From Endotrypanum monterogeii (taxonomy: Eukaryota; Euglenozoa; Kinetoplastea; Trypanosomatida; Trypanosomatidae), in assembly GCA_000333855.2 (NCBI GenBank), contig CM007319.1:196552-260551 (forward strand): a stretch of 64,000 nucleotides of DNA, given 5' to 3'. How positions within the stretch are numbered: position 1 is the stretch's first letter; each line of letters starts with the position of its first letter. The position numbers and the translations under genes are program-made. Below, one piece after another: positions 48,475 to 58,960 of this stretch. The notes beneath the pieces were generated by a model. That model did no database searches, was not told the DNA's origin, and worked only from the letters and a program-made list of their open reading frames with translations.

Positions 48475-48875
48475 CTCGTCCATCAGTGAAGAGATGCGCA
48501 AAAGAAAATGGTGCGGATGACTAGAAAAGGATGATTGCGGCCCAGTCTCCAGCCATGCGTATTTCTCGTCTTTTGCGGGCACGAGACTGCCTCCTAAAGA
48601 CTTACGCCCGTTCCTGTGACAACAGTTGGCACCAGTTTCTTTTTTTCATTATTGACATCTCTGTGAATGGGTGCTGGGAGAGAAAGAGCGGGGTCAGGGA
48701 GGGGGGAAGATACCCGTCCTGGTCAGGTTACGCCACGTAGTGGCACCGCCGGTGCCGCTACCCTGCCCTTTCCCCGTTGCGCACCCCTCCTCCCCACCAC
48801 CACCACCAAGGTCCCTGTTCATCCCTCTCAAATTATTATTCTGTTGTGCACCAGTACCTGGCGATGATCGGTATA

Positions 48876-48892
48876 CATATATATATATATAT
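48876..48892. repeat. TA tract running into a TG run
   Basis: TA for about 17 bases, continuing as TG to about 48907; it lies in the PA26 3' flank. Confidence 0.85.
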
Positions 48893-49028
48893 GTGTGTGT
48901 GTGTGTATGTCTGTTTCATTTCTGTTGCAACGCACCCTCTCATGCACACCCAGCGAAGCGCGGTACCCTTTTTTCCTCACTTCCCCACGCTTCCTGTGAA
49001 ATCTCCACGAGATATAGCGAAAATGAAA

Positions 49029-49050
49029 ATATATATATATATATATATAT
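49029..49050. repeat. Second TA tract after PA26
   Basis: About 22 bases, 140 bases after the previous TA/TG tract. Confidence 0.9.
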
Positions 49051-49286
49051 GTGTGTTCGGAAAGCAGCCAAAGGTCAGAGACTTCATGTGCGGTACTAAT
49101 GACCGAGTCCCACTGATTGTAACGATCCTTTCCGTATGACCCCTCTTGCATATCTCGTCATGAAGTTATGGTATTACGTGAGCAAAGCCGTCTGAACACC
49201 ACAGTGTCGCGTGCATCCGGTCAGTCCCTTCCTATTCTCATCTGGACATCTCATCGTAGGATTTCCGCGCGCCTTCACCCTCACCT

Positions 49287-49404
49287 TCCCCCCCCCCTCA
49301 ACGTCTCTTTTTTTTTTTTTTTTGCTGGGTCTGCCTTTGTTGCCATCGCGTCACCCACCCTTTCTGTCCCTCTTATCGCTGTTGTCCCCCTGTCGGCACA
49401 CGAG
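49287..49404 (+). promoter_or_regulatory. Putative trans-splice acceptor for AMPK gamma
   Basis: A C run and a 17-base T run (49289-49323) followed by more T/C sequence; the first AG after it is at 49403-49404. Confidence 0.45.
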
Positions 49405-49632
49405 AACACTTCCACCGAAATCAGTGTTTGTTTTTATTTGCAAGTGAGTTGTATGTGCCCGACAGTGCGCCGTTCTCCGCCTTCTATTATCCCACCACCA
49501 CCACCACCACCTCCTCCTCCTCCGACTGCTCCTCACACGCTCACGCCCAGGGAAAATTTTTTCCTCACGCTGTTTCCCTCCCTGTACCCCTAGACCGTTT
49601 AGCTAGCGGTAACGCTACGCAATCGTGTAGTC

Positions 49633-51138
49633 ATGTCGGCGCCTGAGATACAATATTCTTACTACCCCGCAAATGCAGTCCACAGAAACTATCAAACAGC
49701 CCCTTCTCTCCTGGAGGCGGGCTACAGACCAACGGATGAGGAATGCGCCACACTGGCGGCACCCATCGCTAGTTTCTTACGCAACTGCAGTTGCTACGAC
49801 ATGCTCGGCGTATCAACGCAGGTAGTGGTCCTTGACGTCCATGCACCGCTGTCGGTGGCCTTCATCGCGGCCCAGGAGACACGCATCCAGAGCTGCGTGC
49901 TATGGGATCCGCACAAGCGACAGTTCGTCGGTGTGCTCACCTCCACCGATTATATTTGCATTCTCTTGTACTGTGAGTCGCACCCTGACGAAGCGGACGC
50001 AGTAGCCCTATGGACAATCGAGCACTGGCAAGACGTGAGGCAGGCGCAGGGGCTTGGGCGGTCAAAGGAGAAGTTCGGTGCACTGACATGTCAACACAGT
50101 GGCATTGTCACGTGCAAGACCGACTCCTCGCTACACGACTGTCTGCAGAAGATGCGCGAGCACTGCGTCCGTCGCATTATCGCCCTGGCAGAGAAAGAGG
50201 GCGAAGACTTCAGTCTCGTCGCCATGATGGACGTGGGGCAGATTGTCGAATACCTTGGCGTTATGTTCTTTCATATTGAAAAAGCAGGGGCATGTATCGG
50301 TCGAGCCGGTGGCGGCGTCAGCAGTGCCGGGAACAGCAGCACGGGTGGCGCAGCGGGCGACAATTCTGGCGGTAGTGTCGTCCCTCCTCGCATGAGCTCT
50401 CCTTTGTTCGCAGAGACAAAAACGACTAGCGTCGCCGGCGGCGACAACGACTCGCTTATGCAAAGCGTGGGCAGCAACGCCGGGGGCAATGCCACGCTAT
50501 CCTCGAATCAGTGCAACAACAGTCGTCAGTTCGGGCCAAACGAGTTCGACGACTACGATGACGATCCACAAGGCGTCTTTTCCCTTGGTGAAGCGCATGT
50601 ACTACCCCCTTATGTTGCATATATCATCTCACAGGCAGAGGCGGCGGGGGCGAGCGGGTCTGGCGGCGTCGGCATCGCATCTGACGTGCGTGTTGGCCCG
50701 TACAACTCCATCTTCGACGTTCCGTTCATGTACCTACCGCGTATCGGCGCACACCGCCGCAAGCCCATCTTTGCGACAATGGAACAAAAACTAAGCGAGG
50801 CGCTTACACTCATGTTAGACCACGACATCGAAAGCATTGCTGTTTGTGCGCCAAAGGAAGGCATAATCATCGACGTGGTGAGCCGTAGTGACTTACTACG
50901 CATGGAAAATCAGGGTGTGTACGACACGCAGTTGACGGTGCGAGAAGCCCTGGTGAGCAAGATGAGTGACCACATATTCGTATTTTACGAGAAGGATACG
51001 CTACGGGAAATATTTTCCCATTTTGTGCGACGCCGTGTGAAGGAGTTGTTCATGGTGGATCCAGATACGGGGCGCCTGCTGGGACAGCTGAATGTGGCAG
51101 AGTTTGTATATTTTCTGGTCTTTGGTGTCAGCGAGTAG
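49633..51138 (+). CDS. SNF4: AMP-activated protein kinase gamma subunit (SNF4-type)
   Basis: A 501-residue regulatory subunit that senses AMP/ATP for the AMPK heterotrimer. It has four CBS modules (about 62-115, 150-210, 370-425, 440-498), each with its nucleotide-binding helix. The start region (CYDMLGVSTQVVVLD, 54-68) matches the AMPK gamma pattern with CYD and VVLD. Ribose-binding acidic residues are visible in CBS1 (D106), CBS2 (D200) and CBS3 (D420); the equivalent in CBS4 is E490. A Gly/Ser/Asn-rich insertion (about 222-355) separates CBS2 and CBS3, making it longer than the mammalian catalytic-site core. ATG at 49633 is the first in frame. Partner kinase and beta subunits are not in this window. 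Confidence 0.92.
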   Translation: MSAPEIQYSYYPANAVHRNYQTAPSLLEAGYRPTDEECATLAAPIASFLRNCSCYDMLGVSTQVVVLDVHAPLSVAFIAAQETRIQSCVLWDPHKRQFVGVLTSTDYICILLYCESHPDEADAVALWTIEHWQDVRQAQGLGRSKEKFGALTCQHSGIVTCKTDSSLHDCLQKMREHCVRRIIALAEKEGEDFSLVAMMDVGQIVEYLGVMFFHIEKAGACIGRAGGGVSSAGNSSTGGAAGDNSGGSVVPPRMSSPLFAETKTTSVAGGDNDSLMQSVGSNAGGNATLSSNQCNNSRQFGPNEFDDYDDDPQGVFSLGEAHVLPPYVAYIISQAEAAGASGSGGVGIASDVRVGPYNSIFDVPFMYLPRIGAHRRKPIFATMEQKLSEALTLMLDHDIESIAVCAPKEGIIIDVVSRSDLLRMENQGVYDTQLTVREALVSKMSDHIFVFYEKDTLREIFSHFVRRRVKELFMVDPDTGRLLGQLNVAEFVYFLVFGVSE

Positions 51139-51349
51139 ATGTGAGGTCTCCCCTCCCCTCCCTCTCCAAGTGGCTGGAAGCTGCACCGCACGACTGCGCT
51201 GTCAAAAGGGATCACACAACAAAATCGAGGGTGTTCGAGGACACACACACACACACACAAGCGACTCTATGTGCGTGTGTCAGGGAAAAGTAGGGAGGGT
51301 TGTGCTCTTTTCTATTTTTTGCAGGCCCCCCTTGGCATTCTGTCGAGTA

Positions 51350-51362
51350 ATATATATATATA
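51350..51362. repeat. Short TA tract after AMPK gamma
   Basis: About 13 bases, 210 bases past the stop codon. Confidence 0.8.
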
Positions 51363-52418
51363 TGTCTAGCTTTTCTTTCCAGGAAATGCCTGCCTAGTGA
51401 TGCATTGAACGCGAACATGAGGGAAGGCAGAAGTGTGATTAGGGCAAACCCAGATGAGGGTTTCATAACTCAGCAAACGGAGCCAGCAGTTATGGCAATC
51501 ACCACCACCACCACTACCCTCTGTTTCGTCTCGCTCCCTCTTCCCCTCGACTTCGATTCACCTCATTTGTTATTTCATGCGTGTTTGTTTGTGTGGGTCT
51601 AGGTATGTGTGTGTGTGGCGTTTACATCACAACCACTTCAAGGAAGGCTCGCACGCGTCTGATCACGGCATACAGTCTTCACTTCGCTCTCCATTCTGCC
51701 TGCCCCCCCCCTCCCCTCTCCTCTGTTGCCGATGCTATCTGTTTGTGTATTCGTCGCACACTGCGGTCGGTGCTGGTAGCTCTTCTGCATGTACACAGTG
51801 TCCCCCTTTCTTTGCAATTGATGGACGGAACAATATTTGGAAAGAGCGCGGGGTGCTCTAAAAAAAAAAAACCCTTGCTCCCTCTTCGCTTGTGAACTCA
51901 GCATGAACAAACAAAATGTGTTAAACGGAGTGACTAGCAGGACCCCTTAGGTCAGCACACAGACACGCACATCACCATCTCCGTCACCAGAATTTCCTCT
52001 CCTCCATACTAAGGAGTCGAGTGGGCTCCTTCCCGGGAAAAGCGACAAACAGCCACCTATAGCCCCTTTCGCCTCCCCCCCCCCTTGTTGACTCTCACAC
52101 TATCTCCAGCGGGTGGCAACGTTAGACATCCTCACCACGTGGAGATGTGAAACTACTGCTTCGCAGCCACCTGTCACGGTGAGCACGCCAGCACGATCCA
52201 TGTGGCGGTCTAAACGGAGGCGTGACTCGAATGCATCTCGGGTAGTCCTAACCGCCTACCTGCGGACAAAGAGAGAGCTCACATGGCGGGCAAGCGCTTC
52301 TTGTAAGGTCTGTATGCCACCCGTCTCGCCGCTTCCTCCTCCGCAGTCCCCTACTTACTTGACCATGTCATGACCGTTGCGCGTGTTGGTGTGTGTGTCT
52401 TCACGACGCAGCATCGCT

Positions 52419-52503
52419 ACACCCCCGCCCCCCCCCATCTCCACCCCCCTTCACCTCCTCCTCTATTTTCTCTTTTGTTATTTACCGCATCATCTTGTGT
52501 CAG
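52419..52503 (+). promoter_or_regulatory. Putative trans-splice acceptor for the rRNA dimethylase gene
   Basis: A long C/T tract ends in CTTGTGTCAG (AG at 52502-52503), about 64 bases before the start codon. A (CCA)n stretch follows it. Confidence 0.5.
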
Positions 52504-52566
52504 CCCCACCACCACCACCACCACCACCACACACCTTCCGCTGCGGCGGCTTTCTAGGCGTGTGCC

Positions 52567-54153
52567 ATGCGGCGTGTACTTGTGGGCGCCAAACCGTATT
52601 GGTCCTGGGCGGTGTGCCCGACGGCGAACAAGCGTGGATTCGGCGGTGGGATGGTTTCCAGGTCTTTAGGACTGCGTCGCTCCCGCATTGAGGCGCGATG
52701 GAGCAAAGCAGCAGCGCAACCTCAGCGGGGGTCACGACGCTCCTCAGCAACAAAAAGTGCGACCACAACATACGACATCACCTCCTCTGTGTTGCACAAG
52801 GCTTCGACTTCGTCGTCGCACGAAGCAGCTCCGCTCGCGCTTCCCCCTCTGCGCTGCCCAGGCGGACCGCGCGTCAAGGCTGAAGGCATCAAACAACTGT
52901 ACAAGGTACCGCATGCCGGCTTCCTTGCCAAGTACGACCAACGCTTCTTGTTAAACCTCAAGCTCACCCATCAGCTCGTTAGCTACCTTAGTCGCACGAC
53001 GCTCACAACTCCAGACAAGGTGCTAGTGGAGCTCGGACCCGGTGTCGGCTCACTCACACGAAGTCTGCTGACACGCCCCTGCGTCGGTGTCCTTGGTATC
53101 GAGGTAGATGAGCGGTTCAACCCACACCTCGAGCAGATTCGCAACTATACAAACAATAAGTTTCAGTGGGTGAATGCCGACGTGCTCAAAGTAGACGAGC
53201 TGCAGCTCTTGAGGTCGGCCTTCCCTCATTTTGTGAAGGCCAACATGAGGCACCCACCGAGCCCAGGACGTATAAATCAGGCGGCCAACGCAGCAGCTGG
53301 TGCCACCGCCAGTGGCGGGCCTCAGGGGGCAAGCTTCACGGATGAACAAGAGGGGGAGGGTTACGAGGGTGCGCCACTTCGCTCAGCACAGCGTGAACGG
53401 CTCCTACGTCAGCGCAGTGAGCGTCATCCTCGCCGACATAGTGATTACACGCGCGAAAATGGTGAAGGCGAGACAGATCACGAGACAACGACATCGCCGA
53501 ACCCCGCGTTCGACATCACCGATCACTGGTGGTCCGACGGAAATGCAAAGGTGGAGGTGATTGCAAACCTTCCTTTTGAAATCATCACTGAGCTTCTGAT
53601 GCGCTACGCTGCAGACTGTGCGCTGCATCGCGGGGTCTTCGCGTTTGGTCGCGTGCCGGTGCACGTGTTCACACAGCGCGAGGTAGCCGAGCGTATCCTC
53701 GCCCCAGCGGGGTCAGTGGAGTTCAGTCGTCTCTCTGTTCTTTGTCAGTGCTTCTTTCACGTCCGCCTCAAGCAGACCTTCGTGGACCAAACGTACTACC
53801 CACGTACTGAAGTTGAGGGTGCAATGATGACGCTGGAGCCGCGATCTGTGCCCCTTGCGCGCGGTCTTGGCGCTTCAACTCTCATTCACTTCACCAACCT
53901 GCTCATGAAGCCAGGGCTTCGCGCGGCAACTGTGCATAAATCCCTCTCCCGGTTTGCGCCTGCCGAGCTGGTCCAGTACATGCTACAGGAGCTGCGCATG
54001 GATGGCGCGATGACTGTACTTGACCTCACGGTAGTCGAGGTAACCCGGTTGGCCTCCCTGTGGCAGCAATTCATCACCATGTCGCAACAGAAACCCCCCG
54101 AGGAAGACACAAGCGCCGAGCCAGAAGCTGGAGATGAACCATCGAGTCTCTAA
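52567..54153 (+). CDS. KsgA/TFB1M-type rRNA dimethyladenosine transferase, probably mitochondrial
   Basis: A 528-residue SAM-dependent methyltransferase of the KsgA/Dim1/TFB1M family, which dimethylates adjacent adenines in small-subunit rRNA or acts in mitochondrial transcription. Motif I (VELGPGVGS, ending near residue 162) binds SAM, an acidic pair follows (EVDERF), and the catalytic NLPF motif lies at 334-337 (family NLPY). The C-terminal helical part matches the family. The N-terminus is Arg/Ser/Ala-rich, consistent with mitochondrial import. A charged insertion of about 95 residues (about 232-325) separates motif I and NLPF, so the protein is longer than human TFB1M (about 346). The Tyr to Phe change in NLPY is noted. 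ATG at 52567 is the first in frame. Name reserved until activity is shown. Confidence 0.85.
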   Translation: MRRVLVGAKPYWSWAVCPTANKRGFGGGMVSRSLGLRRSRIEARWSKAAAQPQRGSRRSSATKSATTTYDITSSVLHKASTSSSHEAAPLALPPLRCPGGPRVKAEGIKQLYKVPHAGFLAKYDQRFLLNLKLTHQLVSYLSRTTLTTPDKVLVELGPGVGSLTRSLLTRPCVGVLGIEVDERFNPHLEQIRNYTNNKFQWVNADVLKVDELQLLRSAFPHFVKANMRHPPSPGRINQAANAAAGATASGGPQGASFTDEQEGEGYEGAPLRSAQRERLLRQRSERHPRRHSDYTRENGEGETDHETTTSPNPAFDITDHWWSDGNAKVEVIANLPFEIITELLMRYAADCALHRGVFAFGRVPVHVFTQREVAERILAPAGSVEFSRLSVLCQCFFHVRLKQTFVDQTYYPRTEVEGAMMTLEPRSVPLARGLGASTLIHFTNLLMKPGLRAATVHKSLSRFAPAELVQYMLQELRMDGAMTVLDLTVVEVTRLASLWQQFITMSQQKPPEEDTSAEPEAGDEPSSL

Positions 54154-56264
54154 CTCGGCGTCGTGTAGTGGTGCTACCCACCCACTCCTCCCTGTGGTCT
54201 TGGGCCTGTGTCCCAGCAACCCCAGGTTTGAGCTAGATATGTGACAGACCGATACTGTGCGCACAAGGAAAAGGATCTGGTCCACGTCGGCGAGTATGCG
54301 CACCGCACTGTCCCTCCCCCCCCCGCCGTTCGATGAGAAGTCTGTCGAAACACCTACCCGTCTGTGCCCCCCTCATCTGCAGTATAGCGCTCCGTTTTTC
54401 AGTGCTCATCGCCCACGAGTTGGGTCCGCTCTTAGGTAGAGCAGGAAAAGTCTAGTGGCTGTAGCGCCGATGTTGCTGTCGCTGTAGTGAACCTCTCTCT
54501 CGGAAGAAAGTGGAGAGACGCCTCCAACTCTTCTGCGATGAGAGAAGAAACGTGAAGGCAGACAGATACGTCTCGGAAAAGGTGGTGTACTAGCCAACCA
54601 GGCACATCTCGCGTGGGACGCGATTGCCTTTTGATCTGAAGAGGGTCAATAAACATCTCTGAGCAGCCTCTGTTTTTTTTTTCCCCGCGACCGGTGTGGA
54701 TTTCCGTTTCGCCGAAACACAGAAGCTTCAGAGAGCTTTCTTCCCTTGCTTGGGGGGGGGCAAACCTACCCTCTCATGGTGTACTTCCTTCAAGGTGGCG
54801 TATATGAACTGCCTCATATCACATGCATGTCAGCCCCCACCCCACCCATGAGTTGATCTACCCATATGCTGCAGCACCAACTCCCCTCTGATATGTGGTT
54901 CCCCCTGTCCTAATCTATTCGTTTCATGAGATTGCCGAAAGGGGGGCAAGTCTGTGGTAGGTGTGTACCTCTAGCTCATTACAGATAATAGTGTGAATCA
55001 AACACCCACAGAGAGAAGAAAAGGATCACACACCGTGCAGTCGAGGACCTGTACAACCGTTCGGGTGCAGCAGCGGCACCGCCTGCGTACTACGCGTTGC
55101 AAGACGGTGCTACGGGGCGGCGAAAGTTTAGACAAAGACGCAGGCTTATAAATTAATTCGACAGTATCAGCCCACTGAGAAACCCCACATGCACACACAC
55201 ACACAGGAACCTCCCACCTTCCGCAAGTGGATCGCTGGATACAACTTTCACCATCTCCTCTCCCGTCTTTCCTCCCCCTCCCTCTCCGGTAAGACGTGAA
55301 AAGCATCAAAACATGTCTAGATGCATACACACCCACACCAACGTCTTCACCCTCGTCAGCGTCAAGGCCGTGACCCAAAAGGGGCACTTACACTCTGCAG
55401 GAATGGGCGAGAAGTTGTACCCTCATGGGAAGGGAGTAACACATCTGTAGTCGTGGGCGTGGGCGTGGCTTTGTTTTATGTGTAGAGACATCCCCTACCC
55501 CCTCCCCTTCCGCAACAGCATTCCACTACGGGCACGGGTGTCTCAATAGCCCTTTCAGGTGCTCCAGCACATTCTCTAGGAGCGTGTTGTCGCCATTACT
55601 CAGCCCAGACCTCCCTGTCACTTGCTAGCGCGCTCTTCAACATCGACTTGCGCGAGGTACCACTTCGAGAAATATATATATATATATATCGTCACCACAG
55701 GCACCGCGATGACTAGCGACAGATTGACAGTGCACTACGCAAACAATAATAATGTTACCACTATCGTGGCACAGAAGCAGAAACAAGCGCAGCGAGCAGC
55801 ACTGACTGATGCCATAACCACAGCAGATCGCGCTTTGTAGCGTGGGCAGTCCCCTACAACAACGACAACGAGGAGAGTGAGAGAACTTGTCGCAGGAGTG
55901 AGGCTCCAGCGCGCGATCCGCAGAACAGATGGAGGGAACATCAAGACATCGATGTCCGTGTTGTAGAAACGTTCCCATGTCGAAGGAGGAGTTATTGTGT
56001 AGCGATGTACCCATACACATATACATGCACACACCCGAACACACACACACGGGCGAAACATTCGCTGTCCCCCCCCCAACTTCCAGGCCACGCTTGCGTG
56101 CACGCACAGGTCTGGTAATTGGCTTATTGGGAAAAGCGCGTCTTGCTCCGAGAAATACCTCACTCCCTGTTGCTTGGCAGGGTAGTGCAGATGCGTTCTC
56201 CGCTGATATTCATTTCTTTGTTTTCCTCCCCTCTCCCCCTCTGGTGTATCTGTGTCCCCGTGAT
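54154..56264 (+). other. 2.1 kb intergenic region
   Basis: No gene is supported. It carries a G run (54751-54758), C-rich and A-rich homopolymers, and a TA tract (55672-55689). A T/C tract (56215-56242) lies directly before the broken actin-like gene. Confidence 0.5.
55672..55689. repeat. TA tract before the actin-like remnant
   Basis: About 18 bases, in the 2.1 kb gap. Confidence 0.85.
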
Positions 56265-57774
56265 ATGGGGGCTGCTGCGGTGGTGATGAGGGTGTGGGCG
56301 GTAGCCTTGTTCAGCTCTGCTTCATTGGGCACGGTAGTCAAAGCTTCCGCTCGCCTCTCCATCTACATTTCTCGTATTCGCAGCGTGCCACAGCTTTGCC
56401 AGAAGGTTGCGATGACGTTGTGGCAGCACTTCCATACAACGCCCTTCACACGACACCCGCCCCTCAAGGGTGCCGGGGACACTTCGATGGAGGTGCTTCT
56501 TTTGGATTTGGACAGTCGCACCAAGGTAACAGCGCCAACGCCAACTCCCTTGTGGTTGAGTGCGATGTCGCCTCGCAGCGCGGTCTGCTGCGGCTCAGCC
56601 ACCCCATCCAACACGGAGGAGTCATCACGGGCTGGGCGGGTGCACAACTTTTATTGCGACACAGAGTGTCCAGAATAGTCTGCTGTCGTCGTCGTCGTCG
56701 CCAGTGGAACCCACCATCGCTGCACAGAGATGGGGAAGAAGTAATGGACTCGCTCGTGGAGAGTCCATTGGCGTCTCGACCGCAGCGAGCCAAGTGGGCA
56801 GAACTCCTCTTGGAAGGCCCCGACCAGGAAGCCGTCGCACGCCACGGCAACGAGCGGCTAACCGTGCCCCCCCCCCGTGCGTCAAGCATATTCTGTGGTG
56901 TGAGTCCGCTGTTAGCCTTGTTGGCCACAGGGCAAACAACTGGGGTGGTGATCGACGTGGGAGACGGTGCTGTGAGCACCGTTGTTGCGGTCGACGGCTA
57001 TGTATTGCCGCAATGTCTCCAACGGGAGTCGGACGGCGCGACTGGGGCAGCGGTTACGTCATACTTGACGCAATTGCTGTACCAAAGCGGGGTTCTTGAC
57101 CCAGGAGCAACAGCGGCGGCGTCAACGGCTTCAGTGGAGGTGCTGACGCCGGCACCCAGCAAGAGCGCGAGCCGGTTTACGTCATCACGGAGGCATGCTG
57201 CAACGTATCGGCAACACCTCTCATCCCATCCAAGTCATTCCCCACCACTGCCGTCCTTCGACGAGCTCAATGCTGCACTGATTGCTGCAGCGCAGCGAAT
57301 ACAGCTCGACCGGTCTGGTGGCAGTGATGCGGACCATGCCGACACCCAGCCCACACACCCGCTCACTACCCCAGGCGGGTAACCTCCTGGAAAATGGGTG
57401 CCTCGGAAGCCACACAAGCCGCGGCGTGGTGGACCTGGTGCCCAACGCGGTGGCCGCAGCCTCAATTGAGCTGCAGTCGAAATTACTTGGTAGCGTGGTC
57501 GTTACGCGCGGTGCGATTTGTGGCGCTGGATTCGGCCATCGTTTCTTCAACGAGATACAGAATCGTCTTCTCCCAGGTGCTGTGTTGCTCACCCGCTGGG
57601 AGCCCCCTATCCAGCGCATCTGTGTCTCCGCCCCCGGAGCAGCGCGCATACGCAGGGTAGATGAGAGCCAGCTATGTGGCACAGCTATCGACGTTTCAGA
57701 GCAAGGTGGTTGTTACCCGCGCAGTCTACGAAGAAGAGGGTGAAGCAGTCCTAGCCAAGAAAGCACTGACATAG
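56265..57774 (+). pseudogene. Broken actin-like gene (frameshifts plus an in-frame stop)
   Basis: Pieces of an actin-fold protein lie in order but in different frames. First piece: GLLRLSHPIQHGGVITGW (about 56580-56636), then TTGVVIDVGDG (56937-56969) and DGYVLPQ, the actin region around the second phosphate loop. Second piece (frame change near 57370): SVVVTRGAICGAGFGHRF and NEIQNRLLP. Third piece (another shift at a C run near 57630): PPEQRAYAG, then TAG at 57658-57660 where actin has Trp of its WIGGS motif, and YVAQLSTFQSK through EEEGEAVLAKKALT to a stop at 57774. This makes at least two frameshifts and one nonsense. The N-terminal part is poorly defined. It is likely an actin-related protein gene that has decayed; sequencing error is the alternative. 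Confidence 0.75.
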
Positions 57775-58084
57775 ACGCGAAGCGGACAGGCCTTCACCTT
57801 CATGCCGATACGGGTTGCATCTGCACCCTCCCCCCTCTCCCCCTCCCCCTCCCTCATTACCGTTCTGCTGCTGCTCATCTCACGATGACTTCAAACGTAA
57901 ACAATCAAAAACATGGAAAAAGTGTTCGATGGAGCCCAAAAACCAAAGGAAACGATCCTGCTGTTGTGTTTTCCCCGCGAAGCTCTGCTGGAGTGATAAT
58001 GGAACACGAGTTAGTGCTTCTCGATGAGCCTCCGTTGTTGCTATCCTATATCACCCCTCCCTTGCCCCTGCCCTTCTCTTCGCG

Positions 58085-58102
58085 TATATATATATATATA
58101 TA
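58085..58102. repeat. TA tract after the actin-like remnant
   Basis: About 18 bases, 310 bases after the remnant's final stop. Confidence 0.85.
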
Positions 58103-58879
58103 TTCCACCTGTAATTAGAGGTTATTATTGTTTGGTTTTCTCTTCGTCTAGGCTGTTGGCACTCCTCTACTTCCTACCAACACAACAAATTCTCCTCGAG
58201 CAGTCACTCCTCCTTTGGGGTGACTTGAGGAAGCTGTGACCCTGACCTCGCACGCACCTACATGCCCATTGCATACCTACACCAAGAAGTCATTCATTCA
58301 TCAAACAGCACACACACACACATACACACTGCCCTTCCTCAGCGTTGCTCTGTTCAACGCATTCTCATGAGTGACGTATACCGTAAACAAAAAAAAATTT
58401 TGACGTTGTGGCAAAGTTCTCCTTTGTTATCCACTCTCCCTTTCCCCACCTAGCCATCCCCCACTATCCACTCCGCAGACTGCCTGCTTTTCGTTTGTTT
58501 GTTTGTTTTTTCATTATCCCCTCGATTTTTCCCTTTAAACAACAAAAAAGTGAGATCCTCAAATTAAGTATTGACCTTTATCATTATCCAACTGGGCATT
58601 CCCTATTGTCGCATGACTTTCTGAGGAAGGACGCAAGAGAGAAGAAATCTGTATCCTGTCTCGAGTGAACTTGTTGTTGTGGGGTAACACCTACAACTCT
58701 GTTCAGGAGAGGGGGTCTTCTTGCTTTTTAACAATAGAATTCATTTGGTTTCAGGTGGAGTAGTGCACTCAATCTTAACTACTGCGCTGCTTGCTTCGTC
58801 TTTTTTCCCCTCTTTGCTCCCTTTGTGGGCTTGTGTTTCTGTGTGCGCCGGTGACTCTGTTTGTTTGCTCGTTTGTTTT

Positions 58880-58927
58880 TATCCCCCCTCTTCCCTACAC
58901 TCCCCCCCCCCTCCTTGCTCTTTGGAG
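58880..58927 (+). promoter_or_regulatory. Putative trans-splice acceptor for the last gene
   Basis: A C/T tract (58880-58923) is followed by GGAG with AG at 58926-58927, only about 34 bases before the start codon. Confidence 0.45.
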
Positions 58928-58960
58928 GCTTACCGCATGGTGGACGCGTGAGCGAGAGCG

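Larger units (their letters stand above)
48475..49632 (+). other. Intergenic region with two TA tracts
   Basis: No gene supported. Holds TA tracts at 48876-48892 (continuing into a TG run) and 49029-49050, CT-rich stretches, and a CAC/CTC-type trinucleotide block at about 49490-49522. Confidence 0.6.
51139..52566 (+). other. Intergenic region
   Basis: No gene supported. It contains a CA repeat (51240-51260), a TA tract (51350-51362), A and C runs, and a long CT/CCA-rich tract before the next gene. Confidence 0.6.
57775..58960 (+). other. Intergenic region
   Basis: No gene seen. Contains a CT tract (57828-57856), a TA tract (58085-58102), a GTTT repeat (58494-58510) and the acceptor of the next gene. 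Confidence 0.6.
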
